A stretch of 64,000 nt of DNA from Amoebidium appalachense (lineage: Eukaryota > Ichthyosporea), in contig CAVNZM010000005.1 of assembly GCA_963693365.1 (NCBI GenBank), positions 372,001-436,000 of the forward strand, written 5' to 3'. The notes below the pieces were generated by a model that did not search any database, was not told the origin of the DNA, and saw only the letters and a program-made list of their open reading frames with translations. Each line of letters begins with the position of its first letter. The first letter of the stretch is position 1. A program made the translations under genes and the position numbers. Of the stretch, positions 32,072 to 48,750 are shown piece by piece.

Positions 32072-33016
32072 CTAGTGGGTGGCTGGGGCAGGCAGGGGGG
32101 AGTTCCACCTTGCCCTGTGCTCGAGTATGGCGTAGGACACGGACACGAGGAAGGACCCCACCACGTTCCCCATCGTCACAGGGATGAGGTTGTTGATGAA
32201 CATCTCGCCCACCGTGTAGTGTGCACCTATCATCAGACCGAGCGGGAGGAAAAACATGTTGGCGATGCAATGGTCAAAGCCAATAGCAACAAAGGCCGCG
32301 ACAGGGGGCCACACACCCATGGCTTTGCCCGAGAGGTCGTGTGCCGAGGTGGCCAGATAGATGGCCAAAGCCACAAACCAGTTGCAGAACACGCCCTTGC
32401 AGAACGACACGTCGAAGCTCTGGTGCACCTTGTGGTCGAAGTAGCCTATGGCGCTGGTGGCAAACGCGTCACTGACCACACCAGACCAGTAGACCATACC
32501 GGCCAGCCACAAGGCCCCGGCAAAGTTGCACACCCACACCAGCGACAGGTTGAAAACAACACGCCCAATACCGAGACGACGGGCCATCCAGGCTGACACA
32601 GTGAACACGTTGGAGGTGAAGAGCTCGGCACCGGTAACGACAACGACGAAAAGGCCAACGGGGAACACGGCACCAAACACGAGCTTCTGCAGGCCTGGGT
32701 CGGTCTCCTTGATGGCCGGCATACAGCCGCACATGAGGGAGAGGAGACCCCCCAGGCCAATATATGCCCCGGCAAGGAAGGCGTGGCCGATGGACTCTTG
32801 CCATGTGTGGTTGGCTTTATGTGTGGCCATGTCGATAAGTGCTTCGTATGTGTCGTGTGGCGTCGTATAGCTGGAAACGGGCTGGCGTGAAGGGGCCACC
32901 GCGGCCGGGTGACTATCGACTGATTCATGGCCGTACATAGTTCCCATGCTGTGTGAGCTGGTATTGATTGGGTTCAGCGCTATCTCGCTGGCGCTGGGTT
33001 TACCGCCTTGCTCCAT
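32072..33016 (-). CDS. formate/nitrite transporter (FNT) family channel
   Basis: An intronless gene of 314 residues. FNT proteins are pentameric membrane channels that move formate, nitrite, lactate or related monocarboxylates. Six hydrophobic helices are visible at about 79-99, 113-136, 155-175, 208-225, 236-262 and 281-297. Family motifs are clear: GLGGLLS (87-93), GAELFTSN (129-136), NWFVALAIYLA (212-222), GFDHCIANMFFLP (246-258, with the central conserved His of FocA/NirC) and NLIPVTMGNVVG (276-287). A hydrophilic 60-residue N terminus is longer than in bacterial members (about 280 residues in total). ATG 33016 is the first in frame; the upstream frame opens only with TTG. The stop is followed by a short repeat of GCACGTGC. 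Substrate cannot be told from sequence. Confidence 0.92.
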   Translation of the reverse strand: MEQGGKPSASEIALNPINTSSHSMGTMYGHESVDSHPAAVAPSRQPVSSYTTPHDTYEALIDMATHKANHTWQESIGHAFLAGAYIGLGGLLSLMCGCMPAIKETDPGLQKLVFGAVFPVGLFVVVVTGAELFTSNVFTVSAWMARRLGIGRVVFNLSLVWVCNFAGALWLAGMVYWSGVVSDAFATSAIGYFDHKVHQSFDVSFCKGVFCNWFVALAIYLATSAHDLSGKAMGVWPPVAAFVAIGFDHCIANMFFLPLGLMIGAHYTVGEMFINNLIPVTMGNVVGSFLVSVSYAILEHRARWNSPLPAPATH

Positions 33017-34191
33017 TTTGAAAGTAGTGATGCTAATATATAACAAGGTACGAATATAAACGTATGAGGGTGGGAGAAAGGTGGGGAGCCTCGCACTACC
33101 ACACGCCTACAACTGTTCGTGTTTGACCGTGTGTATCGGTTTGGCTGTGGACCCTTTTATCTGGATCGGCATTCGGCACTGAGTCCTGAGTGGAAACTGG
33201 TGGAATGTGCTTTTTCGAGGCTCAACAAGAAGCGGCAACATTTTTTGCATGTGAGAGGAATCAAAGTTATAAAAGAGCAGACATCTTCCACTTGTTTTCT
33301 GATTTTAATGTTTTAAGACGTTTTACTTCGAAGGAAAAGAGAGCAAATCATGCAATCAAGTGCATGTGTTAATGATTCGATTTTACGGGGTTGACCAATA
33401 GATCTTTGAGCGCTGCCTGATGGCAAGATGATCCTTATGTTGATTGGCCCACAAGGCACCACTTACCTTATATGGTTACGCGTTCGAGCCAAAAATAGCC
33501 GTAAATCCGGTGATGTCACGGTGATGCCGCGCCGGTGATGCACTCGTTTTTTTTTCTCGAAGGTTTCGAATGAATGTTCTTGTATTTCGACACCTGGTCA
33601 CAAAGGTGTGCTGACTAAAGGAGGATGATAATTGTGTGCTTTTGTAGTTGTGAGCAACTCCTGGCATATGATGGTGGAACTTTTTGTGTGCTTCAGCGGC
33701 GTCGAGAAACGTGGATTGCGAAAGAAGAATGGAGGACTAATGAGCAATCGTGCAAATTTCGTTTTCGGGCTCTCAATGCCACAGCAAGCTCTTGTAGAAA
33801 TCAATGTCGTCGCACACGGTTTGTGTGTGAGTCGGCGGCACCTGGGGTAGAAAGAGAACCTCAGTGTGTACATGTGCCGAGGGTGGAGGGGGTCTTCTCG
33901 TGTCTGAAAGTGCGACCGCTTTATTTAGCGGGCGGGCGTACCCCGGCGCGCGAACGTTCCTCCCTTATAATATTATGCATGCCTACGTTTTCAAAGTCTA
34001 TCTTAACCCTCCCCCTCTCTCCCTTGCCTCCCTATCCCACCCGTGCACGCACAACATACACACACACACAAGAACTACAAGGAACGTATGTCCCGACCCC
34101 CACCCACCCTCTCCCTTACAGACCCACTGTGGGTGGCACACCAAGGTACCTGTCCGTACGCAGAGCTGTCTTGAAAGATCATTCCCTCCGT

Positions 34192-34240
<49 letters not shown>

Positions 34241-35703
34241 CCCCCAACACACACACACACATGTTCGCACCACAACCGCCACCGGCACCACCACCACCAG
34301 TAAGACAGTACCGTACTGTTATCAAAGCACACAGACTTCTTGTGTTGCTACATGCATACCCGTACGCGTTCATGACCAGCCACTCAGTGGGAATAGCGAT
34401 CTTCATATGATACCAAGTGAGAGTGAAGGGAAGGAGGGGAGGAAGAGGGGGGGGGGGGGGGGGGAGGGGGGGGGGGGGGAGGAAGGGAAGGGAACAACGA
34501 AGAACTGAGCAGCCGTGGCCGCCGTCTCAGCTCTAGACTGCCTCCGGGCTCCGAAACGTCGGGCAGCAGTTTGGCAGCAGTCTGTCAGTCTGTCGCAAAA
34601 ACTGGCTGGCGGCGAACTCAGAGTCGGTGGGTAGAGTCTGGGGGGACTCACAATATCATGACCCATGATAAGCCCATGAACCAATAGGAGTGCGTGAACG
34701 TGGTATTTTTATGCGCACTTACTAAATATGGCTATAACCTGGTGTCGATGTCGTCCGCCGGTACACATACTATGAGTCGACTTGCCATGCCTTCGGAAAG
34801 TTGCAGGCCTGCAAGTCTTCTTTGGACAAATGGACACACAATTGGATGGAGCTCATAAGAATAGACTTTTTTTTTTTACAGTGCCACAGTAAAAATGTGC
34901 GGAAGCTGTGCATCTCAAGGAGCCTCCGGAGGCCGCAGGACTATGTACTCGGGCCGCCAGGCCCGGGCCAGGGTAACGGACTCTGATTGGATACTATGCA
35001 GCAGGGTGATACATCCTCCTAGGTCGCCCAGATGACAAACCTGACAAATGCAAATTTTTTTATATTGAATCTGGTGACTTTCTAACCTCCAGTATTAGTT
35101 GCACAATAATATCTGTAATACGTCAGTTAAAAAAACATCCGTAAACCTTTTCTGTTAAGTATTATATTATTGGTGTCCTGCATTGAGTGGCTCCTTGGCA
35201 TACATGTCATTGACTCATTAGTCTCATTAGAATGATGAATGATTACATGATTTATATGAGTGACTGACTAAATTTGCAGTGGGGTTCAATATGGCAGTTG
35301 ATGCCTGCCAGCCGGCAAACAACATATTTCCCGCCCACACAGATGATGAGCATCGCCCATTGAATGTCGTCACCTCAGTGAAAGACACATATTCACTGTG
35401 TACAAATAGCTGTTATAATAGGCACCACCAATACTTGTGTAGAGTACTAGAGAGGGCTGTATGTGCACGTGAAAGAATTTCAGGCGACCTGTCATATGAC
35501 ATACGTGCGGGGGAAAGTGCGCGAGCTCACAGGAGCGCAGGAACACAGCTGTCTGGTTGGAAGTGTAGCACAAGTGCCAGGTTGAAGGCACCCACTCAAC
35601 ACATAGAGAGGGTCTACATAAGAGAGATCTGAAGACGCACACGCCTTCCATATCAGCTTTATTTTGCCCCTTTAGTAATATTTTAGGTTACTTGCTACCG
35701 GAA
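33017..35703. other. intergenic region between FNT and phospholipase B-like gene
   Basis: Contains an ATTGG (33443-33447) and an exact CArG box CCTTATATGG (33466-33475), 18 bp apart, that resemble the promoter at 16.1 kb. Their target gene is unclear. A 46-nt C tract (34193-34238) and a G tract (34448-34480) follow. Open frames at 33625-34410 (mostly repeat-encoded) and 35279-35632 show no domain and are not called. Confidence 0.45.
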
Positions 35704-36952
35704 ATGGCTTCTCGGTTAGGCCTAGCATTCCTTGTCTCGCAGGCTGGAGTACACGTGTATGCTGCACCTGTCCATACAGTGGCATCAGTTTTTTGGGACG
35801 ATGCCAGCCAGAGCTTTACACTGAAGCAGGTATTGTGTGCGTGTACTTATGCGTTTACGTGTACATGTACATGTGAGCGTGTGTGTGTGCGCGTGCGTGT
35901 GCGTGTGTGCGTGCGTGCACGTGTGTGAGCGCACACCTGTGCAAGCTTTAGTACTCTGTCTGAATGCGTGCTCGCCGGCAAGCACAGTGTACTGCGCATA
36001 GTGTGAACCACAGCTGTACACAGCTGTATAAAACTTGGTGAGTGTGTGTACGTTTTTCCAAACACCTGCGCCTACCCCCCCCCCCCCCCCCCCCTTCCCC
36101 CACAGACCACTGTGTGGAGACCGCTTTACTTCCATGCAACCGGGCATGGTTGCTCTGTGTCGTGCATCTGTAAGCACATACACATTTTTCGCTGCACTGC
36201 ATTAGTTTGCACACACATCTTCACCGTTTTGCTCACCTTGCTTGCATAAGCAACCCTGCTCGTCTTTGATCAAGACGGGTTGACCCGCCCAAGCTCAGTT
36301 GATGCTGCTGTCTGAGTTGGAGTGTCGTATATACGCGGGCTAAGGGGTCGAAACTCAGACGCAATTGATGACTTGGGTCCTCCCTGAGGATGGGCTCTGC
36401 TTATGACGCATACTGTGCACATGGCTGATGTTACATACTTGAATGTTTGCCTTTGCATGTGTCCTGCACCATGCTTCTCGTCGTGTATGCGTACTTTGTA
36501 CCGTGTTCCGCATTCAAAACCCCCCCCCCTTCCCCCCCCCCCCCTCCCTCCCCCATGAGCGCACCACAGCACATATACCCACTAGAGTGTCTGGATTTTC
36601 GCTTTGGTTAGATTTCAACGCTTGGAGGGAGTGATCTTGCATGAAACGTAACGTTCAGAAAATATTGCATGTTAAGTATTATTTGCCCTATGCATATGTG
36701 GGTGGACTTAGTGGAATTTTTGTAGTGCCTGTGCGGTTTGTGTGTGCGGATTTTTGGTATGCCTAGAAAAGGGTCAGTCAGCAGGGTGTTCGCACGGGTG
36801 CTTGTGTGTTCTTCGGTACGTGTTCACGGGTGTGCAAACGTGAGCGCAGCACGTGCTCTGTTCATGTTGGTTATGTCGGCCGACCTAACACACATGTATA
36901 GCGTTGATCCCCCCTTCCTACACACACACACACACAGCACGCGCGCGTGCAC

Positions 36953-37033
<81 letters not shown>

Positions 37034-38271
37034 CCCCCTCCTTCTCCCTTCCCCTCCCCCCCCCCCCCCCTCTCTTCCCCTCCCCCCCCCTCCCCCTCCC
37101 CCGCACGCGCACATGCGCCAGCAATTTGCAGAAAACATCTGCACGCCAGCACATGAATACACACCAACATAAACACCTTAATCGTTATTATTACAAGTGC
37201 CTAATATGTCTAACTCTCCAGGGCGTTCTTGATCCCTTGGCCAGTCTGGCCCACGGCTACTATGACGACAGTGTGCATGAAAATGGCTGGGGAAGGTTGA
37301 CCCTGCGCGGGGCCGAAAACCTCGCCAACACACTCGAGGGGCACGGCCGGGTGTATTACGCCCTGGGTTTGCTCGAGGGGTATCTCACGTGCAACGAAAT
37401 AGCAACCTTTTATAGCAATTACTACCCCAACACTTTTCCCACACCTCCCAGCGAGAAGCTCAAGAATTTCATTGTTAAAAGCAACCAGTGGGCACGTGAG
37501 CAGGCGGAAACACGTGCAGTCAATGACACGTATTGGAGGCACATGCGCGGGACGCAGAAGCAGCTAGATGGGCTGGTGGATGGCTACAACATGCGGTGTG
37601 GGGAGAAGGAGGGCAATCTGACGGATTTTGCCTTCTTGGTGCTCAACATGAACGGCGATTTGTTCGACCTGACAACTGCATTTGAGGTGTGTGGTTCGTG
37701 TGTGTTTTTCTATGGGTGGGTGGGTGTGGTGGTTGTAGTGGACGACAATACATGTTGATGGACAGGTATATCCCCCTCTCTTGGTTGTGAATTTTCTCCT
37801 TACCACCGGAAGTGCCATTCACGACATTAACTAAATAAATGATATGCATGTTGCTGTTGATTTCTCGCCTCACCTATTCCTATCTATAACTTTTTCATCC
37901 GCAATTAGCAATTTCTAGCGCCTTGTTTTCCAGGGTTGCCTCCTACTGACATTATCACGTCTTTTCTTTGCGTTTCTTTCTTTCTTTCTTTTTTTGCAGG
38001 GGGCCAACAGCTTCTGGCCTGGAGCCACCCCCAAGAAACCCGGGCGGCAGGGGCCCATATTTGATGACGACGAAGATGAATTCATCCCCACACACTGCTC
38101 GGCCCTGATCAAGGTCACAGAGGGATACGACGAGGTGTTCATGGGCCATGCCACGTGGGACACCTATAGCAACGCATTCCCGCGCATATACAAGCACGTG
38201 GTCCAGCCCGTGGCGGGTGTGGAGGAGGGCGAGCTACCACCCTACCAGGTCGGTCGGTGTGTCTGTGTGTG

Positions 38272-38311
<40 letters not shown>

Positions 38312-39606
38312 AGGTACATATGTGTGCTAGTGTGATGTTAGGGGCAGGTAGGGTGCATGTCTGGGTGTGTACATGTGTGAAGGGGTAGGCAGTTAAATGG
38401 GCCTGAGCAGTGCTGGGCAGAAGCTCGCATGGACAATGAGGAAAGAGAGCATGGGCAGTGTCTGACACACCACCCACCCGCAGGTGACGGTGCAGCGTGT
38501 GTCGTACAGCAGCATGCCGGGCTACCTGTCCTCTGTGGATGACTTCTACATTGTGAGGGGGCGCTCCAACCTGACGGTCACAGAGACCTCCCTGTCTGTC
38601 AACAACCCCGACCTGTACCAGCGCCTGACCCCCGAGTCCATCCCCTCGTGGGCACGTGTGCTGACGGCAAATGCTCTAGCAAGTTCCGGGGCGCACTGGA
38701 CGTCACTGTTTGCACGCTACAACAGCGGCACATACAACAACCAGTGGATGGTGCTGGACTACAACATGTGGATTAAGGTAGGAAAATGGCCCAGAAAATG
38801 AACCCCCTGCCCGTGCTTAATTTGCAGCCCCCCCCCCCCCCCCCCCCCCCCCCGGATAGGAATTGCTCTGCATATATGGATGCTCTTTGTGTATCTTGCA
38901 CTCTGCATTATATGTTGTCCGTTGTAAATGTGCACTTCGCACTATAACGCATTCTAACCCCCCCTCCCCTCCCCCCCCCCCCCTCCCCCCCCCCCCCCCC
39001 CCTCCCTCTCCGGTTGCACACACCTGTCTCCCGAAGAGAACAGATGTGTGGATAATTGAATTTTGTTTTTGTGTCATTCAGGAACCCCTTACAGTATTCT
39101 TGGTTTGTGAAAGGGTCTGGATACGTTTGTGGGTTTGTTTGCACGCTGTTTCATGTTCATACTCGATATGTTGGGTTTCACATGCCAATGCTTCACATCT
39201 GCAGTGATGCCGAGGGGCACACGAGAGGCTTATATCCAACACGGTGTGCCCCCTGTGTGCTCTCTCTTCCCTCGGTTTATTTTGTCATCTTATTTGTCAA
39301 TAACGGTTGACAGCGCACTAAATCACGTTGTGTGTGCAGGGTCAGAAACCGAAGCCAGGCTTCTTCCACGTTCTCGAGCAAATGCCCGGGGAGATCATAG
39401 CCGACGATCTCACCGATTACATCACCAAGACGGGCTACTTTGCGTCCTACAACATTCCCTTCTTTGAGCGCACCACAGTGGTCTCGGGCCAGGACTCGCG
39501 CCTCAACACCACCCGCCACCCTGAGCTCTACTCATATGACACTTGCCCACGTGCTTATCTTTTCAAGACTCTTCAGGTTCCAACCCCCCTCCCCAACCCC
39601 ACCCCA

Positions 39607-39692
<86 letters not shown>

Positions 39693-40501
39693 GTGCACAC
39701 AACCGCACACTCACACAAAAGGTAGCCGTGCACATGCTCAGGGTAGAGGTGGTTGTGCTTGACCGCAATACCGTTGCTCTTACACTCGCAACAAGAGTGC
39801 TTTGCTCCCTTCCCCTCCCCGTTCCAACACTTTTTTCTACTCTCAACCTTGTCTTGTTAGAACTTGTCTTGTCTTGACTACATGCTGAATACTTCCTCCT
39901 TCTGACCCCCTTGAAATTTCAGGGGGAGATAAAGCACCTTGTGGATATGCAGTGGGTGATGGGCTGGAATGACTGGAAGTTTATCTCCAACGAGAGGCCC
40001 GACGACATGGGCCCCCGTGACGAGCTGCGCAGCCCCCGGCATGCCATCTCATCGAGATACGACATATTTGATGACGAGGGCGCTAACGCTAACAAGGTAG
40101 AATCCCCCCAAAAAAAGACTGTCACACACGCGCGTGCGCGCACTCGCGCACATCCACCACCACCACCACCACCCGTCCCAAAAGTATCATTGATGCCAAT
40201 CGGACTAACAATAACAAACATGATCGATCAACAAAGAAAGCACCAAACTGAATACTCTCCCACACCCATCTAACACCTTTCGCTATTTCTTCTCTTGTCC
40301 CATTGCACGCTTCCGCCTCGTGGTGGCTAATTATCATTGGCAAGGGGGTGTGTGCTCACCAAATTGTGCACAAGGAGCCCGCACATCCATAGATATACAC
40401 TAGCCTGCACATCCATAGATATACACTAGCCTGCACATGCACAACCAGATACAAACCACCATCACACACCAACGTGTGGAAATAAGCCCCCTCCCTCCCC
40501 C

Positions 40502-40539
<38 letters not shown>

Positions 40540-40916
40540 ACAAAAAAAAAAAATAAATAAAAAAGAAAAAGAAAAACCCAACCCAACCCAATCCACACGC
40601 ACACACACACACACATGCACGCACGCACATGCACACACATACCCCCCCCCCCCCCCAAACACACACACAGACACACTGACCCCTTTGACTGCAGAAACCC
40701 ATGGCGTTTGGAGCCATCGATGCCAAGATCGTGTCCTACAGCAGCGCCATGCAGCCTCTGCCCCAGGCCTGGGCCCGTGCTGGGCCCACATACGACGAGC
40801 AGCCCATCTTCTGCTGGGAGGGCAGCAAGGCCAATGACACGGCACACAATGGCCACCCCCCGTGCTTTAACTTCAAGTGGCAGGTTATGCAGCCAAACCC
40901 AGACCTGTTCAATTAA
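35704..40916 (+). CDS. phospholipase B-like protein (PLBD family), 7 exons
   Basis: Exons: 35704-35829, 37222-37686, 38000-38248, 38484-38777, 39340-39576, 39923-40096, 40695-40916. Every intron is phase 0 and the protein is 588 residues; human PLBD2 has 589. The N terminus is a signal-peptide-like segment followed by ASVFWDDASQSFTLK, as in the family. The predicted nucleophile is Cys230 in PTHCSALIK, the residue exposed by autocleavage in these lysosomal N-terminal-nucleophile hydrolases. Other landmarks are GWGRLTLRG, FMGHATWDTY, NNQWMVLDYNMW and a Cys-containing C terminus ending NPDLFN. PLBD proteins act in lysosomes or are secreted, and phospholipase activity is reported for some members. 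An ATTAAA overlaps the stop codon as a possible poly(A) signal. Introns carry C/G tracts and CA arrays (36921-37032, 39609-39690). Confidence 0.93.
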
Positions 40917-42086
40917 AGATGGTGGGGGTGAGTGGGTGCTTGGGGAGGGTTAATTTGGTAATGCACGGCTGGGCAGTGCAGGGGTTGGAATGTGGGTGTA
41001 TAGTTGAAATATCTAGACACCGTTTGAAAACGGTTCTAGTTGGTTCTAGTAGGTTCTATTTTAGTTGGTAGCATGAAGGGTAGGCATGAAGAGTGGTTCG
41101 TTTATGCATGGGCAATACTTGTGTGTTGATGTATGGATGGTAGTTGTTTTGGCATTTTTGGGAGGGTTTTAGCACCCGGAAGTGCAAACCGCAAGCACTT
41201 AAAGATTCGTGTGTAAACCACAGAGGCATCTAGATTACACCAGTGTATATTGCAGAAGCATGTCAGATTATGTAAGCAGTTGGGCATAGTGTGTATGAGG
41301 CATGTAGTTTTATCGTGCATGCATGCGAAGATACACCTCTAATCACGATATTTGGTCACAAGCTCACCTGTCACGGAAATATGGGTGTGTGGGTGACACA
41401 GTGTGGGTGGGTGTGCGTGGGCGAGCGTTTGGCTGTGTGGTGGTGTGCGCGCCAGTGTGGGGATGTGTGTGTGCATGTGTGTTTGTGGGGTAGGTTCCAT
41501 GTGCATGGGACGCACTGGGTGTGTCGGGAGCATGCACTGTGTGTTTGTGACATGTGATGTGTCTATGTACATGTTTTTGGGAGGCTGTGGATGTGGTTGT
41601 ATCGCTGGGGTTGACTGGGCGGCGGCGTGGGGGCCTCGGGCACCGGTACCAGTGGTGGTAGTGTACATGGGTTTTGGGGGAGGAACCCGCACTCAGGGCC
41701 TGCATGGAACATCTAGTGGCACAGGCGACTACGTCGGCCTATAGGGGCTAGACTGGCTAAGTTCATGTTGCGCACAGCTGCCGGCCATGCAATAGGTTTA
41801 ACACGTGCATGCCCACCTGGTCCCCAGGTGCCATAAAAACCAAACCATGGCCATTGCATTCACGATAACGTCCATACGTGCATGATATGTCTAGAGGCAT
41901 GTGCGCTCTCACAATTTCAGTGTACTTGCTGTGCCGGTATTTATCTATGTAACAGAAGGCACTATAGCAGCGAGGCAGATATGTACACACGAACTAATAA
42001 ATAGCCCATAATGACAAATTTGCACGAGCTAGCATGTGGCATGGCATGATGGCAACTGAGAGCCCCAGGCCGAGGGAATATGTGTA

Positions 42087-42159
<73 letters not shown>

Positions 42160-42702
42160 ATAACTTACTAAATAAAAGAAACGCATCTAGGTTTCCATTA
42201 TGGTCAGGATGTATCTCGCACACTTCTTTAACTTGAATTCGAAGCCCCTCGCTTGGGTATCTTCACGCATGTCGCTACCATGTCGTGTGTGCACAACATT
42301 TGGGAATCCCTGGTGATACCCAATTTGCCTACTCTTACGTTCATCGGAAAACAACAACTTCTTTCTCCAAAAAGAACTGCGACGTCTCATAGAATGCCGC
42401 TTACCAACCATGCAACGGAATGTCTCAGTTTAGTGCCATTCAGTGCAAATCAAAGAACAATTACCGCACGTCACTTACCATATATGGCTCATCACCATAC
42501 ACATTTTTCTGCATCTCAGCCTAATTACATACATCTAGGTTTACTCTTAATGAACAGTACAACATAACTCAACTTTTGCCACCGTCCCACATCATTCACA
42601 CATCACTACCCTCCCCCCCCCCCCCCCCCCCCCCCCCCCTTCTCCCTGCCCACCCTCCTTCCTCCCCCCCTCCCCTCCCCCCCTCCCCGCCCCCCCCCCC
42701 CC
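40917..42702. other. intergenic between convergent PLBD and HAD genes
   Basis: Contains a GTGTG-rich stretch (41380-41560), a TG+G tract (42090-42158) and an exact CArG-like CCATATATGG at 42478-42487. No gene recognised. Confidence 0.5.
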
Positions 42703-46262
<3,560 letters not shown>

Positions 46263-48032
46263 CCTCGAAGTTAAGGCTGTGGGGCGCAGAACGCCCACTG
46301 CTCGGGACAACAGCTGCAGCGTGAGGTTAGAGAACAGTAAGGGGCGGATAGTGACGGGCAGAGAAAAAAGAAGGAGAAGGGGAAGGAAGCAGAGAGCGCG
46401 GAGAAAAGAGAAATTGGTCGTATGTCGCAACAGGAGAAAGAAGTGTGGGTGTGGGAGGAATAATTGGGCTAATTCCAAAGCACTCGTACAACGTGTACTT
46501 ACACACATGACTGGGGAAAGAAGTGTTTGTGTCGTGGAAACAACAGTTACGAGAGGGAGAAAAAGGAAGGGGGAGGGAGCGGTGTGAGGGGCACACTATC
46601 TAAATCAAACCAAGCCCCGAGGGTACCGTCGAGAACACATCCCCAAGGCAACACAGGGACGTTTTCTTTGTCAAGGCATTTCGTGCTTCAGAAGCCTTTA
46701 TGTGACCCACAGCATAAGGTGACCTAGCAGCAAGGTGCAGCTCCTTTTGGCACTTATACTGTGCAAGTGCGCAGGGGTGTGTTTATGCAGGCAGGCAGTG
46801 GATGGAAAAGGTGCAGTGATCAACCTAGGGGTTGTAAGTGCAGTAGTGGCTCATAACTGTGCGCTCAGGGAAACAGAAACACAAGAATAGGCCACAGGAG
46901 GGAACATGACAAGCATACTCGCACGCACCTTTCTGTTCGGCTGGGCGCCGCAGCCTTGATACAATTCCCGTTTTTTTGTGGTGTGGGAAAAATACACAGA
47001 GCACCACGGCTTACTATGTTTCTTTTTTTTTTTTTAAGGTTGTCCAAAGTAACCAGCGTAAACCCCTTGTTCATATACCCTTAGGAAACTCCCACGTACG
47101 GCGTGCCTTACTGTGGATCGATTGGCTAGCTGGTGTGTGACTGCGCGTATTGCCGCCTTGACTCTACCGTTAGCAACATACACTACAAAGGGAGCCGTTC
47201 ACTTGTGCTAAAAAACGTTCAGAAGTTCAAGTCCCGGGAGAGCGAAGCTCTGGAGAGCGAGACTCTGGATCCGGATCAAGCCCTCCTAATCTCCCAGATT
47301 TGGAGGCCTTGATCCGGATGATGCATGCGAAAATGGAACGTGACGCTCTTGCATGATTCCAGCATGGTGCTTGCTCAACCAATCCACATCGGACCTCAAA
47401 CAATAGCTATATATGGTTACCAGTAAATATTCAGTCAACCCGCTCGAGCGGAACCAATCATATACGTTCTACTCACACTAAAAAGGGCTATATAGAATTT
47501 TGACCAGTGCACAGTTTGTCCAAATTGCGACAGGCACAGGTCGCAGACAGTGCGTTGACCCGATTGGACCGATATTTTTCCGCCGGAACATGTAAAAAAG
47601 AGCACTCCCACTTTTTTTGCCCGTCACACGCACACACCACTTGTCCTCTGTCCCAGGTAATACTTCATACAGAATACTCTGGGTCCACCCACGTAATACG
47701 TGTGCATACACCGACGTTTAAGACCATGTAGGTCCTCCTTGCTAGCAATCTGGTGGAGGAAATGAACTTACATTGAACAACCTTTTCTTGCCCCGAAGCT
47801 GACGATGTCTTTGTTCTCTGCCTCCATCTCTGCTCTGCTGCCCCCCCTCCCCCCCCCCTCCCCCCCCCCCCCCCCCCCCCCCCGCCCCTTCTCTTCAACC
47901 CGCCCGGGGGAGTGCGCTCAGCTATGCACACACCACTCGCCTGCCATACACTTCTCCCCGCGTTAAAGTATTCATGCACCCCCTGCCCCTAGGTAGAATC
48001 ATCCACTCACAGCCAACTGCCTCCCCAGCACC
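46263..48032. promoter_or_regulatory. divergent promoter region of HAD and HSD17B10-like genes
   Basis: 1.8 kb between the two start codons. CCAAT/ATTGG boxes lie near 47120, 47380, 47453 and 47561, and a CTATATAG TATA-like box near 47490. It also holds a long inverted repeat (47269-47319) and a 24-nt poly(C) near 47860. Which boxes serve which gene cannot be told. Confidence 0.45.
47269..47319. repeat. 18-bp inverted repeat (hairpin)
   Basis: The left arm 47269-47286 and right arm 47302-47319 are reverse complements with one mismatch; ATCCGGATCAAG pairs with CTTGATCCGGAT. The loop is 15 nt. Just upstream, GAGAGCGA..CTCTGG is directly repeated. It lies in the divergent promoter and could be a cruciform or a dimeric binding site. 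Confidence 0.75.
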
Positions 48033-48719
48033 ATGTCTCTCGCCAGCTACGTCGCAGTCATCACTGGGGGGGCTCTGGCCTTGGCCGGGCCACTGCCGAG
48101 AAGCTGGTTGCTGCCGGGGCAAGGGTGGTGCTGCTGGACCTGCCCAAGAGCACAGGTGTGTGTGTGTGTGTGCGTGCGTGCCTGTGTGTGTGTGTGTGTG
48201 TGTGTGCGTGTGCGTGTGCGTGTGTGTGTGTAAGTGGGTGTTTGTGTATGTGTGTGCCACGGTGTGTGGTTTTTCTCGGGGGGAGGGAGGCTAAAGCAAC
48301 AGGGGGTCAGAGGGAAAAGGGGCTCCTTTTTTTGAACGGAAGATTCGCTGGATGGGACAGGTGAAAGTAATGGTGGAAAGGGGATACGGGGGCTGGTGAG
48401 ATGAGCATAGTGGGTCATCTTGTGTGGTGGTTCGTGGTTATGGTGTTAGGCTTGGTGTGTTTGCCTGTGTCTCTCTGTGTATATACAGAACGTAAGGTCT
48501 CCTCTGGCACATAGGGGTGCCGTTCTACTATTAACACCCACCAGTCATGAAATGGAATATATCCATGTAAAAGCCCCTCTCTATTGGCTAACTAAAATCG
48601 CATAGCCCCGGAGGTTGTTGCCCAGCTGGGTGAGGACAAGTGTGTCTTTGCCCCCGGTGACGTGCTCGATGCCGGAAAGGTACCATGCCCCTCCCCCCCC
48701 TCCCCCCCCCCCCAAAAAA

Positions 48720-48750
<31 letters not shown>

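Noticed and set aside
33625-34410. 261-codon plus-strand frame downstream of a CCAAT/CArG pair
   Set aside because: The second half is poly(C)/CA translation and the first half shows no domain. Overlapping frames on both strands are similarly open. Left as a possible clue only.
35279-35632. Open frame of about 117 codons before the phospholipase B-like gene
   Set aside because: No recognisable family, no poly(A) or splice context, and length compatible with chance.
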